From the NCBI GenBank assembly GCA_031282905.1, contig JAITCV010000149.1, positions 1 through 32,213 on the forward strand: 32,213 bases of DNA, given 5' to 3'. This document shows positions 15,481 to 23,313 of this stretch, in pieces (positions within the stretch are counted from its first letter, which is position 1; each line of letters begins with the position of its first letter). Position numbers and translations under genes: made by a program. The notes below the pieces were generated by a model, which saw nothing but the letters and a program-made list of their open reading frames with translations, searched no databases and had not been told where the DNA came from. Source of the stretch: Azoarcus sp. (lineage in GTDB: Bacteria; Pseudomonadota; Gammaproteobacteria; Burkholderiales; Rhodocyclaceae).

Positions 15481-16082
15481 CGGCCATAGCTGCTGTTACC
15501 ATTGTAATATTCACACAAGGCTCTTTCCAGGCAATTCAAGTAATCTTTGGGGTCGTCAACGGTACGCAGGAGATCTTCCCGCGATATACGATATTGTTCG
15601 CCATTGAAGTTGATGCGGGCTGTTTGGAGCTCGAATATCCTAGTCGTCCAGCCTGCATAAGCCTGCGGTACATAGGAAAGATCGCCTTTCCTGACCTCAC
15701 CGAAGTCCAGGAAGGCGACGAAGCCTCGATAGCATAATACGTAGCGTTCCTCTTCCCTGTACCCACTTGGAGCATGAGTGCCATCGGTACATCCCTCGAA
15801 GTAAAGCCATATGCTTCCAGTTCTGTTTATGATGATAGGTGCTGTGATCCTTTCGGGTTTCCAATTGTGCCAGTTGGGGGCCACCGAAACGAGCTTTTCA
15901 CAAAGCTCGGTTTTGTTTGGCACGAGGCTTGGAGCCTGTTGAAGCAGCCGTTCCGCAAAACTCAGCCCCGGCCCATCTGGCACCGATCTTTTGCAAAAAG
16001 TCCATTCGAGATTTCTCGTATGAAGTTCAGATATCCGCCGTACCAGTCGGGGCGTGGGTATTTGATGCGTGAATGTTCTCAT
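15468..16082 (-). CDS. Hypothetical protein of lower GC, downstream of uvrD
   Basis: I do not recognise this 204-residue protein. It is soluble, with no signal peptide or membrane helix. It has a basic N-terminus (MRTFTHQIPTPRLVRRISEL), a Trp- and Tyr-rich middle (NWHNWKPERITAPIIINRTG, then YVLCYRGFVAFLDFGEV), and an acidic C-terminal third ending near CEYYNGNSSYGRLVI. Beta-rich content is likely. The ATG at 16082 lies 11 bases after the uvrD stop, with a weak AAGAAG ribosome site, so it can be read from the uvrD message. Base composition is visibly closer to 50% GC than its neighbours, and an AT-rich patch with a direct repeat lies at its end, so horizontal acquisition is likely. An orphan immunity-type protein is one possibility, but nothing proves it. 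Confidence 0.6.
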   Translation of the reverse strand: MRTFTHQIPTPRLVRRISELHTRNLEWTFCKRSVPDGPGLSFAERLLQQAPSLVPNKTELCEKLVSVAPNWHNWKPERITAPIIINRTGSIWLYFEGCTDGTHAPSGYREEERYVLCYRGFVAFLDFGEVRKGDLSYVPQAYAGWTTRIFELQTARINFNGEQYRISREDLLRTVDDPKDYLNCLERALCEYYNGNSSYGRLVI

Positions 16083-16093
16083 GCTGCTTCTTG

Positions 16094-18280
16094 TCAGACC
16101 GTTTCCAGCTTCGCCATCGCCAATACCAGCCATTTGACCCCGGCGTTGGCAAAATTGATTTGCACCTTGGCGTCCTCACCGCTGCCTTCGGCAGCGATGA
16201 TCACGCCCTGGCCGAATCTGGGATGGGCCACGCACTGGCCGATGCGCAAACCATTGGACAAGGTGCGCGCGGAAGCGGCAACGCTCCCGTATATGGCCGC
16301 GCCGCCGCTCGATTTGCCATAACCCATGCCGTAACCCGCCCCCGTTTGCGACCCCAGCCATTTGACCAGTTCCTCCGGGATTTCCTCGACGAATCTCGAA
16401 CGCATATGGTAATTCGTCTGGCCGTGCAGCATCCGGGTCTGGGCGGAAGAAAGGTAGAGACGTTCGCGCGCGCGCGTCACCGCCACGTACATCAGCCTGC
16501 GCTCTTCTTCCAGACCCTCGGCCTCCATCACGCTGTTTCCATGCGGAAACAGGTCTTCTTCCAGCCCGGAGATGAATACGATCTGGAATTCCAGCCCTTT
16601 CGCCGCATGCACGGTCATCAGCTGCACGGCTTCCTCGCCCTGCCCGGCCTGGTGGTCTCCCGCTTCGAGCGCGGCATGAGTAAGGAACTCGGCCAGCCCG
16701 GCGTGGTTCAACGCTTCATCCCCGGCAGAGCGCTCCTCGATCTCGAAATTCTTCGCGGCGGTCTCCAGTTCGTTGAGATTTTCCAGCCTTTCCGCGCCGT
16801 CCTTCTCGCTTTGGTAAAACGCGGCCAGGCCGCTTTTGTCGACCACATGCCTGACCAGTTCGGAGAGCGGCAGCGTGACGGTATCTCGCCGCATGTCCTC
16901 GATCAGACGGGCGAACTGGGCAAGCGCTATCCCGGCCTTGCCGGCGAGGTAAGGGATGGCGGCATGGAGGCTGCTGTTTCGGGCACGGGCAGCATCCTGC
17001 AAATTTTCCTGCGAACGCGCGCCGATGCCGCGCGTGGGGAAATTCACTACCCGGGCAAAAGCGGTGTCATCGTCCGGATTGGCGATCAGACGCAGATAGG
17101 CAAGCGCATGCTTGATTTCCTGGCGCTCGAAAAAACGCAGGCCCCCATGCACTCGGTAAGCGATGCCGGCGGCGAACAACTGGTGTTCGAGCGCGCGCGA
17201 TTGCGCGTTCGAGCGGTAGAGCAAGGCGATGTCGCTCCTTGCCGCCCCTTCGGCGATCAGATTCTGGATTTCCTCGACGATCCAGCGCGCCTCGTCGGTG
17301 TCGGAACAGGCTTCGAACACCCTGATCGGCTCACCCGCGCCGGATTCGGTCCACAGGTTCTTGCCCAGGCGCTTGCCGTTGTTGCGGATGATGGCGTTGG
17401 CGGCGTCAAGGATATTGCCATGCGAGCGGTAGTTCTGTTCCAGGCGGATGAGATGGCGCACATGGAATTCGCGCTCGAAATCGCGCATGTTGCCGATTTC
17501 CGCGCCACGAAAGCGATAGATGCTCTGATCGTCGTCCCCCACACAGAAAAGCGCCGCGCCACCAGCCTCGCCGCCGCTGGCCAAGAGCTTCAGCCAGCGG
17601 TATTGCAGCACGTTGGTATCCTGGAATTCATCGACCAGGATGTGGCGGAAACGGCTCTGGTAATGACGACGGATCGGCTCGTGGCGTTCGAGCAATTCGT
17701 AGGAGCGCAGCAGCAGTTCGGCGAAATCCACCACCGATTCGCGCTGGCATTGCGCCTCGTATTCCTGGTAGATCTCGATCCGCCGCCTGGTGTAGTCGTC
17801 ATAGGCATCGATCGTGTGCGGACGCCTGCCCGCTTCCTTGTTGACGTTGATGAAGAGTTGCAAATCCCGCGCCGGGAATTTGCCGTCATCGATATTCAAC
17901 GCCTTGGACAGACGCTTGATCGCCGCGAGCTGATCGCCGGAATCGAGTATCTGGAACAGCCGGGGCAATCCGGCATCGTGGTGATGCGCCCGCAGCATGC
18001 GGTTGCAAAGACCGTGAAAGGTGCCGATCCACATCGCCCGGGTGTTGACCATCAGCATCGCCTCCAGCCGCGTCTTCATCTCGTTGGCCGTCTTGTTGGT
18101 GAAGGTCACGGCCAGGATGGCCGCCGGACCAACCAATCCATTCTGGATCAGCCAGGCGATGCGGGTGGTGAGCACCCTCGTTTTGCCCGAACCCGCGCCG
18201 GCAAGGATCAGCGCGTGTTCCGCCGGCAAGGTAACGGCCTCGATCTGGGGGGTGTTCAGGTGGTCAAGCAGATTGGACAT
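16094..18280 (-). CDS. uvrD: DNA helicase II UvrD
   Basis: UvrD is an SF1A 3'-5' helicase used in nucleotide-excision and methyl-directed mismatch repair. The 728-residue protein has every SF1 motif in order: Walker A AGAGSGKTRVLTTR, motif Ia TFTNKTANEMKTR, motif II DEFQDTN, motif III GDDDQSIYRFRGA, motif IV LEQNYRSHGNI, motif V MTVHAAKGLEFQ and motif VI LMYVAVTRARERLYL. The C-terminal Tudor-like tail is also present (GQCVAHPRFGQGVII). The length is close to E. coli UvrD (720). The ATG at 18280 is preceded by GAGGAGCCGCC on its strand. A weak -10-like TAGAAT lies at 18302-18307 (minus). The gene is followed closely by the unrecognised small gene. Confidence 0.95.
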   Translation of the reverse strand: MSNLLDHLNTPQIEAVTLPAEHALILAGAGSGKTRVLTTRIAWLIQNGLVGPAAILAVTFTNKTANEMKTRLEAMLMVNTRAMWIGTFHGLCNRMLRAHHHDAGLPRLFQILDSGDQLAAIKRLSKALNIDDGKFPARDLQLFINVNKEAGRRPHTIDAYDDYTRRRIEIYQEYEAQCQRESVVDFAELLLRSYELLERHEPIRRHYQSRFRHILVDEFQDTNVLQYRWLKLLASGGEAGGAALFCVGDDDQSIYRFRGAEIGNMRDFEREFHVRHLIRLEQNYRSHGNILDAANAIIRNNGKRLGKNLWTESGAGEPIRVFEACSDTDEARWIVEEIQNLIAEGAARSDIALLYRSNAQSRALEHQLFAAGIAYRVHGGLRFFERQEIKHALAYLRLIANPDDDTAFARVVNFPTRGIGARSQENLQDAARARNSSLHAAIPYLAGKAGIALAQFARLIEDMRRDTVTLPLSELVRHVVDKSGLAAFYQSEKDGAERLENLNELETAAKNFEIEERSAGDEALNHAGLAEFLTHAALEAGDHQAGQGEEAVQLMTVHAAKGLEFQIVFISGLEEDLFPHGNSVMEAEGLEEERRLMYVAVTRARERLYLSSAQTRMLHGQTNYHMRSRFVEEIPEELVKWLGSQTGAGYGMGYGKSSGGAAIYGSVAASARTLSNGLRIGQCVAHPRFGQGVIIAAEGSGEDAKVQINFANAGVKWLVLAMAKLETV

Positions 18281-18512
18281 GGCGGCTCCTCGCGGGTCGC
18301 CATTCTAACTGTCCACAGGACGAAGCTGTCCGGGCAAGGCATGGATACAACGCCTGCGATCCTTGACCACGAAATTTTTGTTTGAAATTCCGCCTGCGTT
18401 GTACTACTCTATTGTGCACAGCAGCAATTTCACGAATGGCACTGACAGGAAACACCTTTAACCATATGTAAAGTTTTGAATTTGTGCCTTTCCAGCCGAT
18501 TTTGCAGCACAG

Positions 18513-18532
18513 CATGACAGCTATATGTCATG
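18513..18532. repeat. Perfect inverted repeat upstream of an orphan terminator
   Basis: CATGACA and TGTCATG are perfect 7-base arms around GCTATA. In DNA this could be an operator; in RNA it would form a hairpin inside the candidate small transcript. Confidence 0.55.
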
Positions 18533-18587
18533 ACGCCCCGGCGGCGGTGTTGCTCCCTGTTCCCTCCCTCTCCTTCACAGGAGATTT

Positions 18588-18613
18588 ACACCCGGTTCGC
18601 CGGGTGTCTTTTT
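18588..18613 (+). terminator. Intrinsic terminator without an upstream plus-strand gene
   Basis: ACACCCGG and CCGGGTGT form a perfect 8-bp stem with a UUCG loop, followed by CTTTTT. It is preceded by GAGATTTACA, the same bases that lead into the ahpC-ahpF terminator at 8648. The T tract orients it to the plus strand, although both flanking genes are on the minus strand. Confidence 0.75.
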
Positions 18614-18686
18614 GTCTACGTGCCGCGGCTGTTTGAACCGCCGTGGCAGGACAATCAGCCACCCAAGCGGCGGCTTTGCCGTCCGT

Positions 18687-19622
18687 TCAATCCGTTCCCT
18701 GAGCTGTTTCCTGAATTGCCACCAGCCGTTTCGGCCATAAGCGGCCGTCTTCTTTCCACTGTCCCAGGCCAAGGAAACCGGCCGGGCCGTAAAGGCGGAC
18801 GATTTCGTTCGCGCTGGTTTGCGCAAGGCGCAGAGCTTGGCCGTGCAGGATCTGGCTGGCGGCTTGCTGGTCGAGGGCGAGGCGTGGAAAGGCGGTGACC
18901 AGGGTGTCGACCGGGGCCAGCAGGGCATCGCGCTCGTCGAGCTTGGCGGCTTCCAGGGTCTCCAGGGTGAGGCTCGCGGCGAGGTCGAACGCGCCGATGC
19001 GGGTGCGGCGCAGGGTATGGAGGTGCGCGCCGCAACCCAGTGCCGCGCCGATGTCCATGGCAAGGCTGCGGATGTAGAAGCCCTTGGAGCAGGTGACGCG
19101 GATGACGAAACGCGCGCCGGAAAATGACAGCAGTTCCAGCGCCGAAACCGTGACCCGGCGTGGCGCGCGTTCGAGTTCGATGCCGGCGCGGGCGTATTCG
19201 TAGAGCGGTTTGCCGTCGCGTTTGAGCGCCGAATACATCGGCGGCCGTTGCTCGATGTCACCGGTATAGCAGGCGAGCGTGGCAAGGAGTTCGGTTTCGC
19301 CGGTGGTGACCGGCGCGCGCGCGACGATTTCGCCTTCGGCATCGCCGGTGGTGGTAGCGATGCCCAGTTCGACGCCAGCTTCATAAGTCTTGTCGGCGTC
19401 GAGCAACATCTGGGAGAACTTGGTCGCTTCGCCGAAAGTGAGCGGCAGGAGCCCGCTCGCCAAAGGGTCGAGAGTGCCGGTGTGTCCGGCTTTTTCGGCG
19501 TTGAGCAGGCGGCGGACGGTTTGCAGCGCGGCGTTGGAACTCAGGCCCACCGGCTTGTCGAGCAGCAACATGCCGTCGATCGCGCGGCGGATGACACGCT
19601 GCTGGATGCGCTTTTCTGCCAT
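18687..19622 (-). CDS. truB: tRNA pseudouridine-55 synthase TruB
   Basis: TruB converts U55 to pseudouridine in the T loop of most tRNAs. The 311-residue protein shows motif I DGMLLLDKPVGLSSNAAL, the catalytic-aspartate motif HTGTLDPLASGLLPLTFGEATKF (the Asp lies in TLDPLA), QRPPMYSALKRDGKPLYEYAR, and VTCSKGFYIRSLAMDIGAAL. A C-terminal PUA-like domain ends in VRLYGPAGFLGLG. The length matches E. coli TruB (314). It is the last gene of the rimP-nusA-infB-rbfA-truB operon and begins 12 bases after the rbfA stop. No strong terminator was seen directly after it. Confidence 0.95.
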   Translation of the reverse strand: MAEKRIQQRVIRRAIDGMLLLDKPVGLSSNAALQTVRRLLNAEKAGHTGTLDPLASGLLPLTFGEATKFSQMLLDADKTYEAGVELGIATTTGDAEGEIVARAPVTTGETELLATLACYTGDIEQRPPMYSALKRDGKPLYEYARAGIELERAPRRVTVSALELLSFSGARFVIRVTCSKGFYIRSLAMDIGAALGCGAHLHTLRRTRIGAFDLAASLTLETLEAAKLDERDALLAPVDTLVTAFPRLALDQQAASQILHGQALRLAQTSANEIVRLYGPAGFLGLGQWKEDGRLWPKRLVAIQETAQGTD

Positions 19623-19634
19623 CTGGATCGCCGC

Positions 19635-20006
19635 TCAGTGGCCGGTGCGCGCGGCGTCCTCGCGCACCGCCTGCTCGATCAATTGCGACAGGCGACTGCC
19701 TTCTTCCACCGAGCGGTCATAGTGGAAATGCAATTCGGGCGTGGTGTGGATGCGTACCCGCCGCCCCAGTTCGCGGCGCAGGAAACCGCTTGCCCGGCGC
19801 AAGCCTTCGAGTATGGGCGGGACGCTTTGCGCGCCGCCCATCGCGGTGAAGAACACCTTGGCATGGGCGTAGTCGGGGGTGATCTCGACGTCGGTGAGCG
19901 AGATCATGTTTATCCGGGGGTCTTTGACTTCCTGGCGGATCAGTTCGGCCAGTTCGCGGCGAATCTGCCCGGAAATGCGCTGGGCGCGTAAATACTCTTT
20001 AGGCAT
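19635..20006 (-). CDS. rbfA: 30S ribosome-binding factor RbfA
   Basis: RbfA is a late 30S-subunit assembly and cold-adaptation factor with a KH-like fold that binds near helix 1 of 16S rRNA. The 123-residue protein contains QRISGQIRRELAELIRQEV, DPRINMISLTDVEITPDYAH, AKVFFTAMGG and the LRRELGRRVRIHTTPELHF signature. The start at 20006 gives the typical MPKEYLRAQR opening. Residues reading upstream in the same frame come from the rbfA-infB gap and are not conserved. It lies between infB and truB in the expected order. Confidence 0.94.
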   Translation of the reverse strand: MPKEYLRAQRISGQIRRELAELIRQEVKDPRINMISLTDVEITPDYAHAKVFFTAMGGAQSVPPILEGLRRASGFLRRELGRRVRIHTTPELHFHYDRSVEEGSRLSQLIEQAVREDAARTGH

Positions 20007-20038
20007 ATTCCATCCACGGTTGAAGCAGTTGAAGGACA

Positions 20039-20055
20039 AATGCGCATCGCGCATT
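20039..20055. repeat. Inverted repeat in the rbfA-infB gap
   Basis: AATGCGC and GCGCATT flank ATC, giving a perfect 7-base stem. It lies 32 bases upstream of the rbfA start in the operon message, where it could influence rbfA translation or mRNA processing. Confidence 0.45.
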
Positions 20056-20112
20056 GCATTTATCATTAATCGCATGGAGTGACGTGGTAGCATGCGACGA
20101 TTCAGTCCCCAA

Positions 20113-20135
20113 GGGACGAGGCATTGCCTCGCCCC
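20113..20135. repeat. Intergenic palindrome in the infB-rbfA gap
   Basis: GGGACGAGGC and GCCTCGCCCC pair around a three-base ATT loop with one mismatch. The sequence resembles the small palindromic units (REP/BIME-like) scattered between genes in many GC-rich bacteria. It lies about 28 bases after the infB stop, inside the 157-base gap before rbfA. Only one copy is visible here, so repeat status is inference. Confidence 0.45.
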
Positions 20136-20163
20136 TACAGACCATTGCAATGACGATGTGGAA

Positions 20164-23100
20164 TCAGAGCACCCTCGCCACTTCCTTGATTTCGAACACT
20201 TCGAGCTGATCGCCGATCATGATGTCATTGTAATTCTTGAGTTGCAGGCCGCATTCCTGCCCGGCGCGCGCTTCCTTGACATCGTCCTTGTAGTGCTTGA
20301 GCGATTCCAGTTCTCCCGACCACAGCACGGTGTGGTTGCGCAGCAGGCGCACCGAGGCGCTTCGCCGCACCGCGCCTTCGAGCACCAGGCAACCCGCGAT
20401 CGTGCCCACCCTGGAAATGGTGAATACTTGGCGGATTTCGACCATGCCGATGATTTCTTCGCGTTTTTCCGGCGACAGCATGCCCGAGAGCGCGGCCTTG
20501 ACCTCGTCTACGGCGTCGTAGATGATGTTGTAGTAACGGATATCGACATCGAAATTTTCGGCGAGCTTGCGCGCGCCAGCGTCGGCGCGGGTGTTGAAGC
20601 CGATGATGACCGCTTCCGAGGCCTGCGCGAGGTTGACGTCGGATTCCGAAATCGCTCCGACGGCGGCGTGGATGACTTGCACCCGCACTTCGTTGGTGGA
20701 GAGTTTTTGCAGCGATTGCACCAGCGCTTCCTGGGAGCCCTGCACGTCGGCCTTGATGATGAGCGCAAGGCTCTTGGTTTCGCCTTCGCCCATTTGTTCG
20801 AACATGTTTTCCAGCTTGGCGGCCTGCTGTTTGGCGAATTTGACATCGCGGAACTTGCCCTGGCGAAAGAGCGCGATTTCACGCGCCTTCTTTTCATCGG
20901 CGAGCACGATGGCTTCATCGCCCGCCGCGGGCACTTCCGCCAGGCCCAGGACTTCGACCGGGATTGCGGGACCGGCCGACTCGATCATCTTGCCGGATTC
21001 GTCGAGCATGGCGCGGATGCGGCCAAAGGTTGCGCCCACCAGCAGGATGTCGCCTTTTTTCAGCGTGCCCGATTGCACGAGCAGCGAGGCGACCGGGCCG
21101 CGGCCCTTGTCGAGCCGCGCTTCGACGATCAGGCCCTTGGCCGCGCCTTCGACCGCGGCTTCGAGTTCGAGCACTTCGGCCTGGAGCAACACCGATTCGA
21201 GCAGTTCGTCGACGCCTTGGCCGCTCTTTGCCGATACCGGCGCGAAAATGGTGTCGCCGCCGTATTCTTCGGGGACGACTTGCTCGGCGATCAGTTCTTG
21301 CTTGACCTTTTCGACGTTGGCCGCCGGTTTGTCGATCTTGGTGATGGCCACCACCAGCGGCACGCCCGCCGCCTTGGCGTGGTGGATGGCTTCGCGCGTC
21401 TGCGGCATCACGCCGTCATCGGCGGCGACCACCAGGATGACGATGTCGGTCGCTTGCGCGCCGCGCGCCCGCATGGCGGTGAAAGCTTCGTGTCCGGGGG
21501 TGTCGAGGAAGGTGATCATGCCGCGCGGCGTCTCCACATGGTAGGCGCCGATGTGCTGGGTGATGCCGCCCGCTTCACCGGCCGCCACCTTGGCGCGGCG
21601 GATGTAGTCGAGCAGCGAGGTCTTGCCATGGTCGACGTGGCCCATCACCGTTACCACCGGGGCGCGCGGCAGCAGTTCGTAATTCTTGTGTTCCTCAGTT
21701 TCGGCAAGGAAGGCGTCGGGGTCGTCGAGCTTGGCGGCGAACGCCTTGTGGCCCATGTCCTCGACGATGATCATCGCGGTTTCCTGGTCGAGCACCTGGT
21801 TGATGGTGACCATCATGCCCATCTTCATCAGCGCCTTGATGACTTCGGTGGCCTTGATCGCCATCTTGTGGGCGAGATCGGCGACCGAAATGGTCTCGGG
21901 CACGTGCACTTCGCGCACGATGGGTTCGGAGGGGGCCTGGAAGGATGAACGCTCCTCGGCATGTCCGCCGCGGCCACGGCCATGACCATGACGGCCACCG
22001 CCCTTGGCGCCGCGCCAGGAATTGCCTCCCGTGCCAGCGGCGCCGACTTCGCCACGAGTCTTGAGACCGCGGCGCTTGCTGCTTTCGCTTTCGCGCTCGG
22101 GGGTGCGCTTGCTGGTTTTGTCCTCGGCCTTGGCCGGGCGGTGCAGGGTGCCCGAAGCGCCACTCTTGGCGACCGGTTTGACCGCTGGTTTGACCACCGG
22201 TTTGGCCACTGGCTTGGCGGGTGTCCTGGCGGGCGGAGCGGCAGTGGGGAGCGCGGCGGGTTTTTCCTTTTGTTGCCGTTGCTCGGCAATGCGGGTTTCT
22301 TCTTCCTGGCGGCGGGTTTCGGCGGCAGCCTTGGTGGCGGCTTCGCGGGCCTGACGGGCGTGCAAGTCGGCTTGCTGACGTTCACGCAGTTCGCGGTGGC
22401 GGCGCGATTCCTGCTCGCGCGCGGCGCGCTCTTCATCGCTCAGGATCTGGGTGATCGGCGGTGGCGGCAGCGGCGTGGCGCGTTTTTTCACTACCACGCG
22501 CGCGGATTTGTCCGCTTCGGCCTTGGTTTGGTTTGCCTGGTTTTTCCTGGATTGCCCGTTGGATTGCCCATTGCCCGGCCTGGCATTGCCCGGCCTGTTT
22601 TTGGCGCCGGTTCTGGATTCGGATCTGGCGGACGGGGCGTTTTTGGGGGTAGCGACATGCTTGGGGGGGGGCGCACTGGGCACGTTGGCTACCGTGGCCG
22701 TATCGGCTAGGCTCACATCGGCCACCGCCTCGGTCACGGCAACCGCATCGGCAGCCACATTGGCTGGCGCTTCGACGGCTTCGCCGACTTCGCCGACTTC
22801 GTTGACGCTGGTGAGGTTCGATTCGGCTGCTGGTGCCGGTTCAGGCAATGTTTCAGCGACCGTGGCGGTGTCGACCGCCACCGCCGCGACTGCGGCCATG
22901 GTGTCGTCTACAGGAATGTCCGCGGGAATGTCCGCCGCCTCGGCCGCGACGCTGGTCGCGGTTTCGGGCGCGCCTTTTCCTTCGTTGGTTTCCACGCTTT
23001 CATCGCGCTTGACGAAGGTCCGCTTCTTTCTCACCTCGACCTGCACCGTGCGGGCGCGGCCAGAGGCGTCGGTGGCGCGAATCTCGGAAGTCTGTTTGCG

Positions 23101-23298
23101 GGTCACGGTGATCTTGCTTTTCTTCGTGCCGCCGCCATGCGAACCGCGCAGGTATTCGAGCAAGCGCGATTTATCCTGCTCGGTCAGGAAATCATCCTCG
23201 CCCGTCTTATCGACGCCGGCACGCTTGAGTTGTTCGAGCAGCGACCCAGCGGGCATTTTCAGCTCGCTGGCAAACTGGGTAACGCTTATGCCTTCCAT
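20164..23298 (-). CDS. infB: Translation initiation factor IF-2
   Basis: IF-2 is the GTPase that brings initiator tRNA to the 30S subunit and promotes subunit joining. The 1044-residue protein has an N-terminal IF2_N domain (1-52) and the IF2-associated segment (about 58-97). A long Ala/Pro/Glu-rich linker follows, with a charged coiled coil (about 285-350) and a repeated KPVAKPVVKPAVKPVAK stretch. The G domain (about 545-715) has G1 GHVDHGKTS at 553-561 and G3 DTPGHEAF. Domains II-IV come last. The G4 motif reads TKID: residue 653 is Thr where the family usually has Asn. The length exceeds E. coli IF-2 (890) because of the linker. ATG 23298 follows the nusA stop after 15 bases. Confidence 0.96.
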   Translation of the reverse strand: MEGISVTQFASELKMPAGSLLEQLKRAGVDKTGEDDFLTEQDKSRLLEYLRGSHGGGTKKSKITVTRKQTSEIRATDASGRARTVQVEVRKKRTFVKRDESVETNEGKGAPETATSVAAEAADIPADIPVDDTMAAVAAVAVDTATVAETLPEPAPAAESNLTSVNEVGEVGEAVEAPANVAADAVAVTEAVADVSLADTATVANVPSAPPPKHVATPKNAPSARSESRTGAKNRPGNARPGNGQSNGQSRKNQANQTKAEADKSARVVVKKRATPLPPPPITQILSDEERAAREQESRRHRELRERQQADLHARQAREAATKAAAETRRQEEETRIAEQRQQKEKPAALPTAAPPARTPAKPVAKPVVKPAVKPVAKSGASGTLHRPAKAEDKTSKRTPERESESSKRRGLKTRGEVGAAGTGGNSWRGAKGGGRHGHGRGRGGHAEERSSFQAPSEPIVREVHVPETISVADLAHKMAIKATEVIKALMKMGMMVTINQVLDQETAMIIVEDMGHKAFAAKLDDPDAFLAETEEHKNYELLPRAPVVTVMGHVDHGKTSLLDYIRRAKVAAGEAGGITQHIGAYHVETPRGMITFLDTPGHEAFTAMRARGAQATDIVILVVAADDGVMPQTREAIHHAKAAGVPLVVAITKIDKPAANVEKVKQELIAEQVVPEEYGGDTIFAPVSAKSGQGVDELLESVLLQAEVLELEAAVEGAAKGLIVEARLDKGRGPVASLLVQSGTLKKGDILLVGATFGRIRAMLDESGKMIESAGPAIPVEVLGLAEVPAAGDEAIVLADEKKAREIALFRQGKFRDVKFAKQQAAKLENMFEQMGEGETKSLALIIKADVQGSQEALVQSLQKLSTNEVRVQVIHAAVGAISESDVNLAQASEAVIIGFNTRADAGARKLAENFDVDIRYYNIIYDAVDEVKAALSGMLSPEKREEIIGMVEIRQVFTISRVGTIAGCLVLEGAVRRSASVRLLRNHTVLWSGELESLKHYKDDVKEARAGQECGLQLKNYNDIMIGDQLEVFEIKEVARVL

Positions 23299-23313
23299 AT
23301 CTCTGCTCTCCCT

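Larger units (their letters stand above)
18281..18686. other. Intergenic region with a candidate small-RNA locus (plus strand)
   Basis: This 406-base gap lies between the uvrD start and the truB stop, both on the minus strand, and contains no convincing protein gene. On the plus strand it has a promoter-like pair, TTGAAA (18382-18387), 17 bases, TACTCT (18405-18410). An inverted repeat at 18513-18532 and an intrinsic terminator at 18588-18613 follow. A transcript of roughly 190 bases is possible. The terminator has no upstream plus-strand gene to serve, which is the reason to suspect an RNA. Expression is unproven. Confidence 0.4.

Noticed and set aside
16073..18385. Long plus-strand open frame opposite uvrD
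   Set aside because: It runs antisense to a gene with all helicase motifs, has no ribosome site or recognisable domain, and its length is explained by high GC codon bias.
22780..22805. Short tandem repeat GCCGACTTC in infB, looking briefly like a repeat array
   Set aside because: It is two to three codon-level repeats inside the low-complexity IF-2 linker, with no spacers or array structure; not CRISPR.
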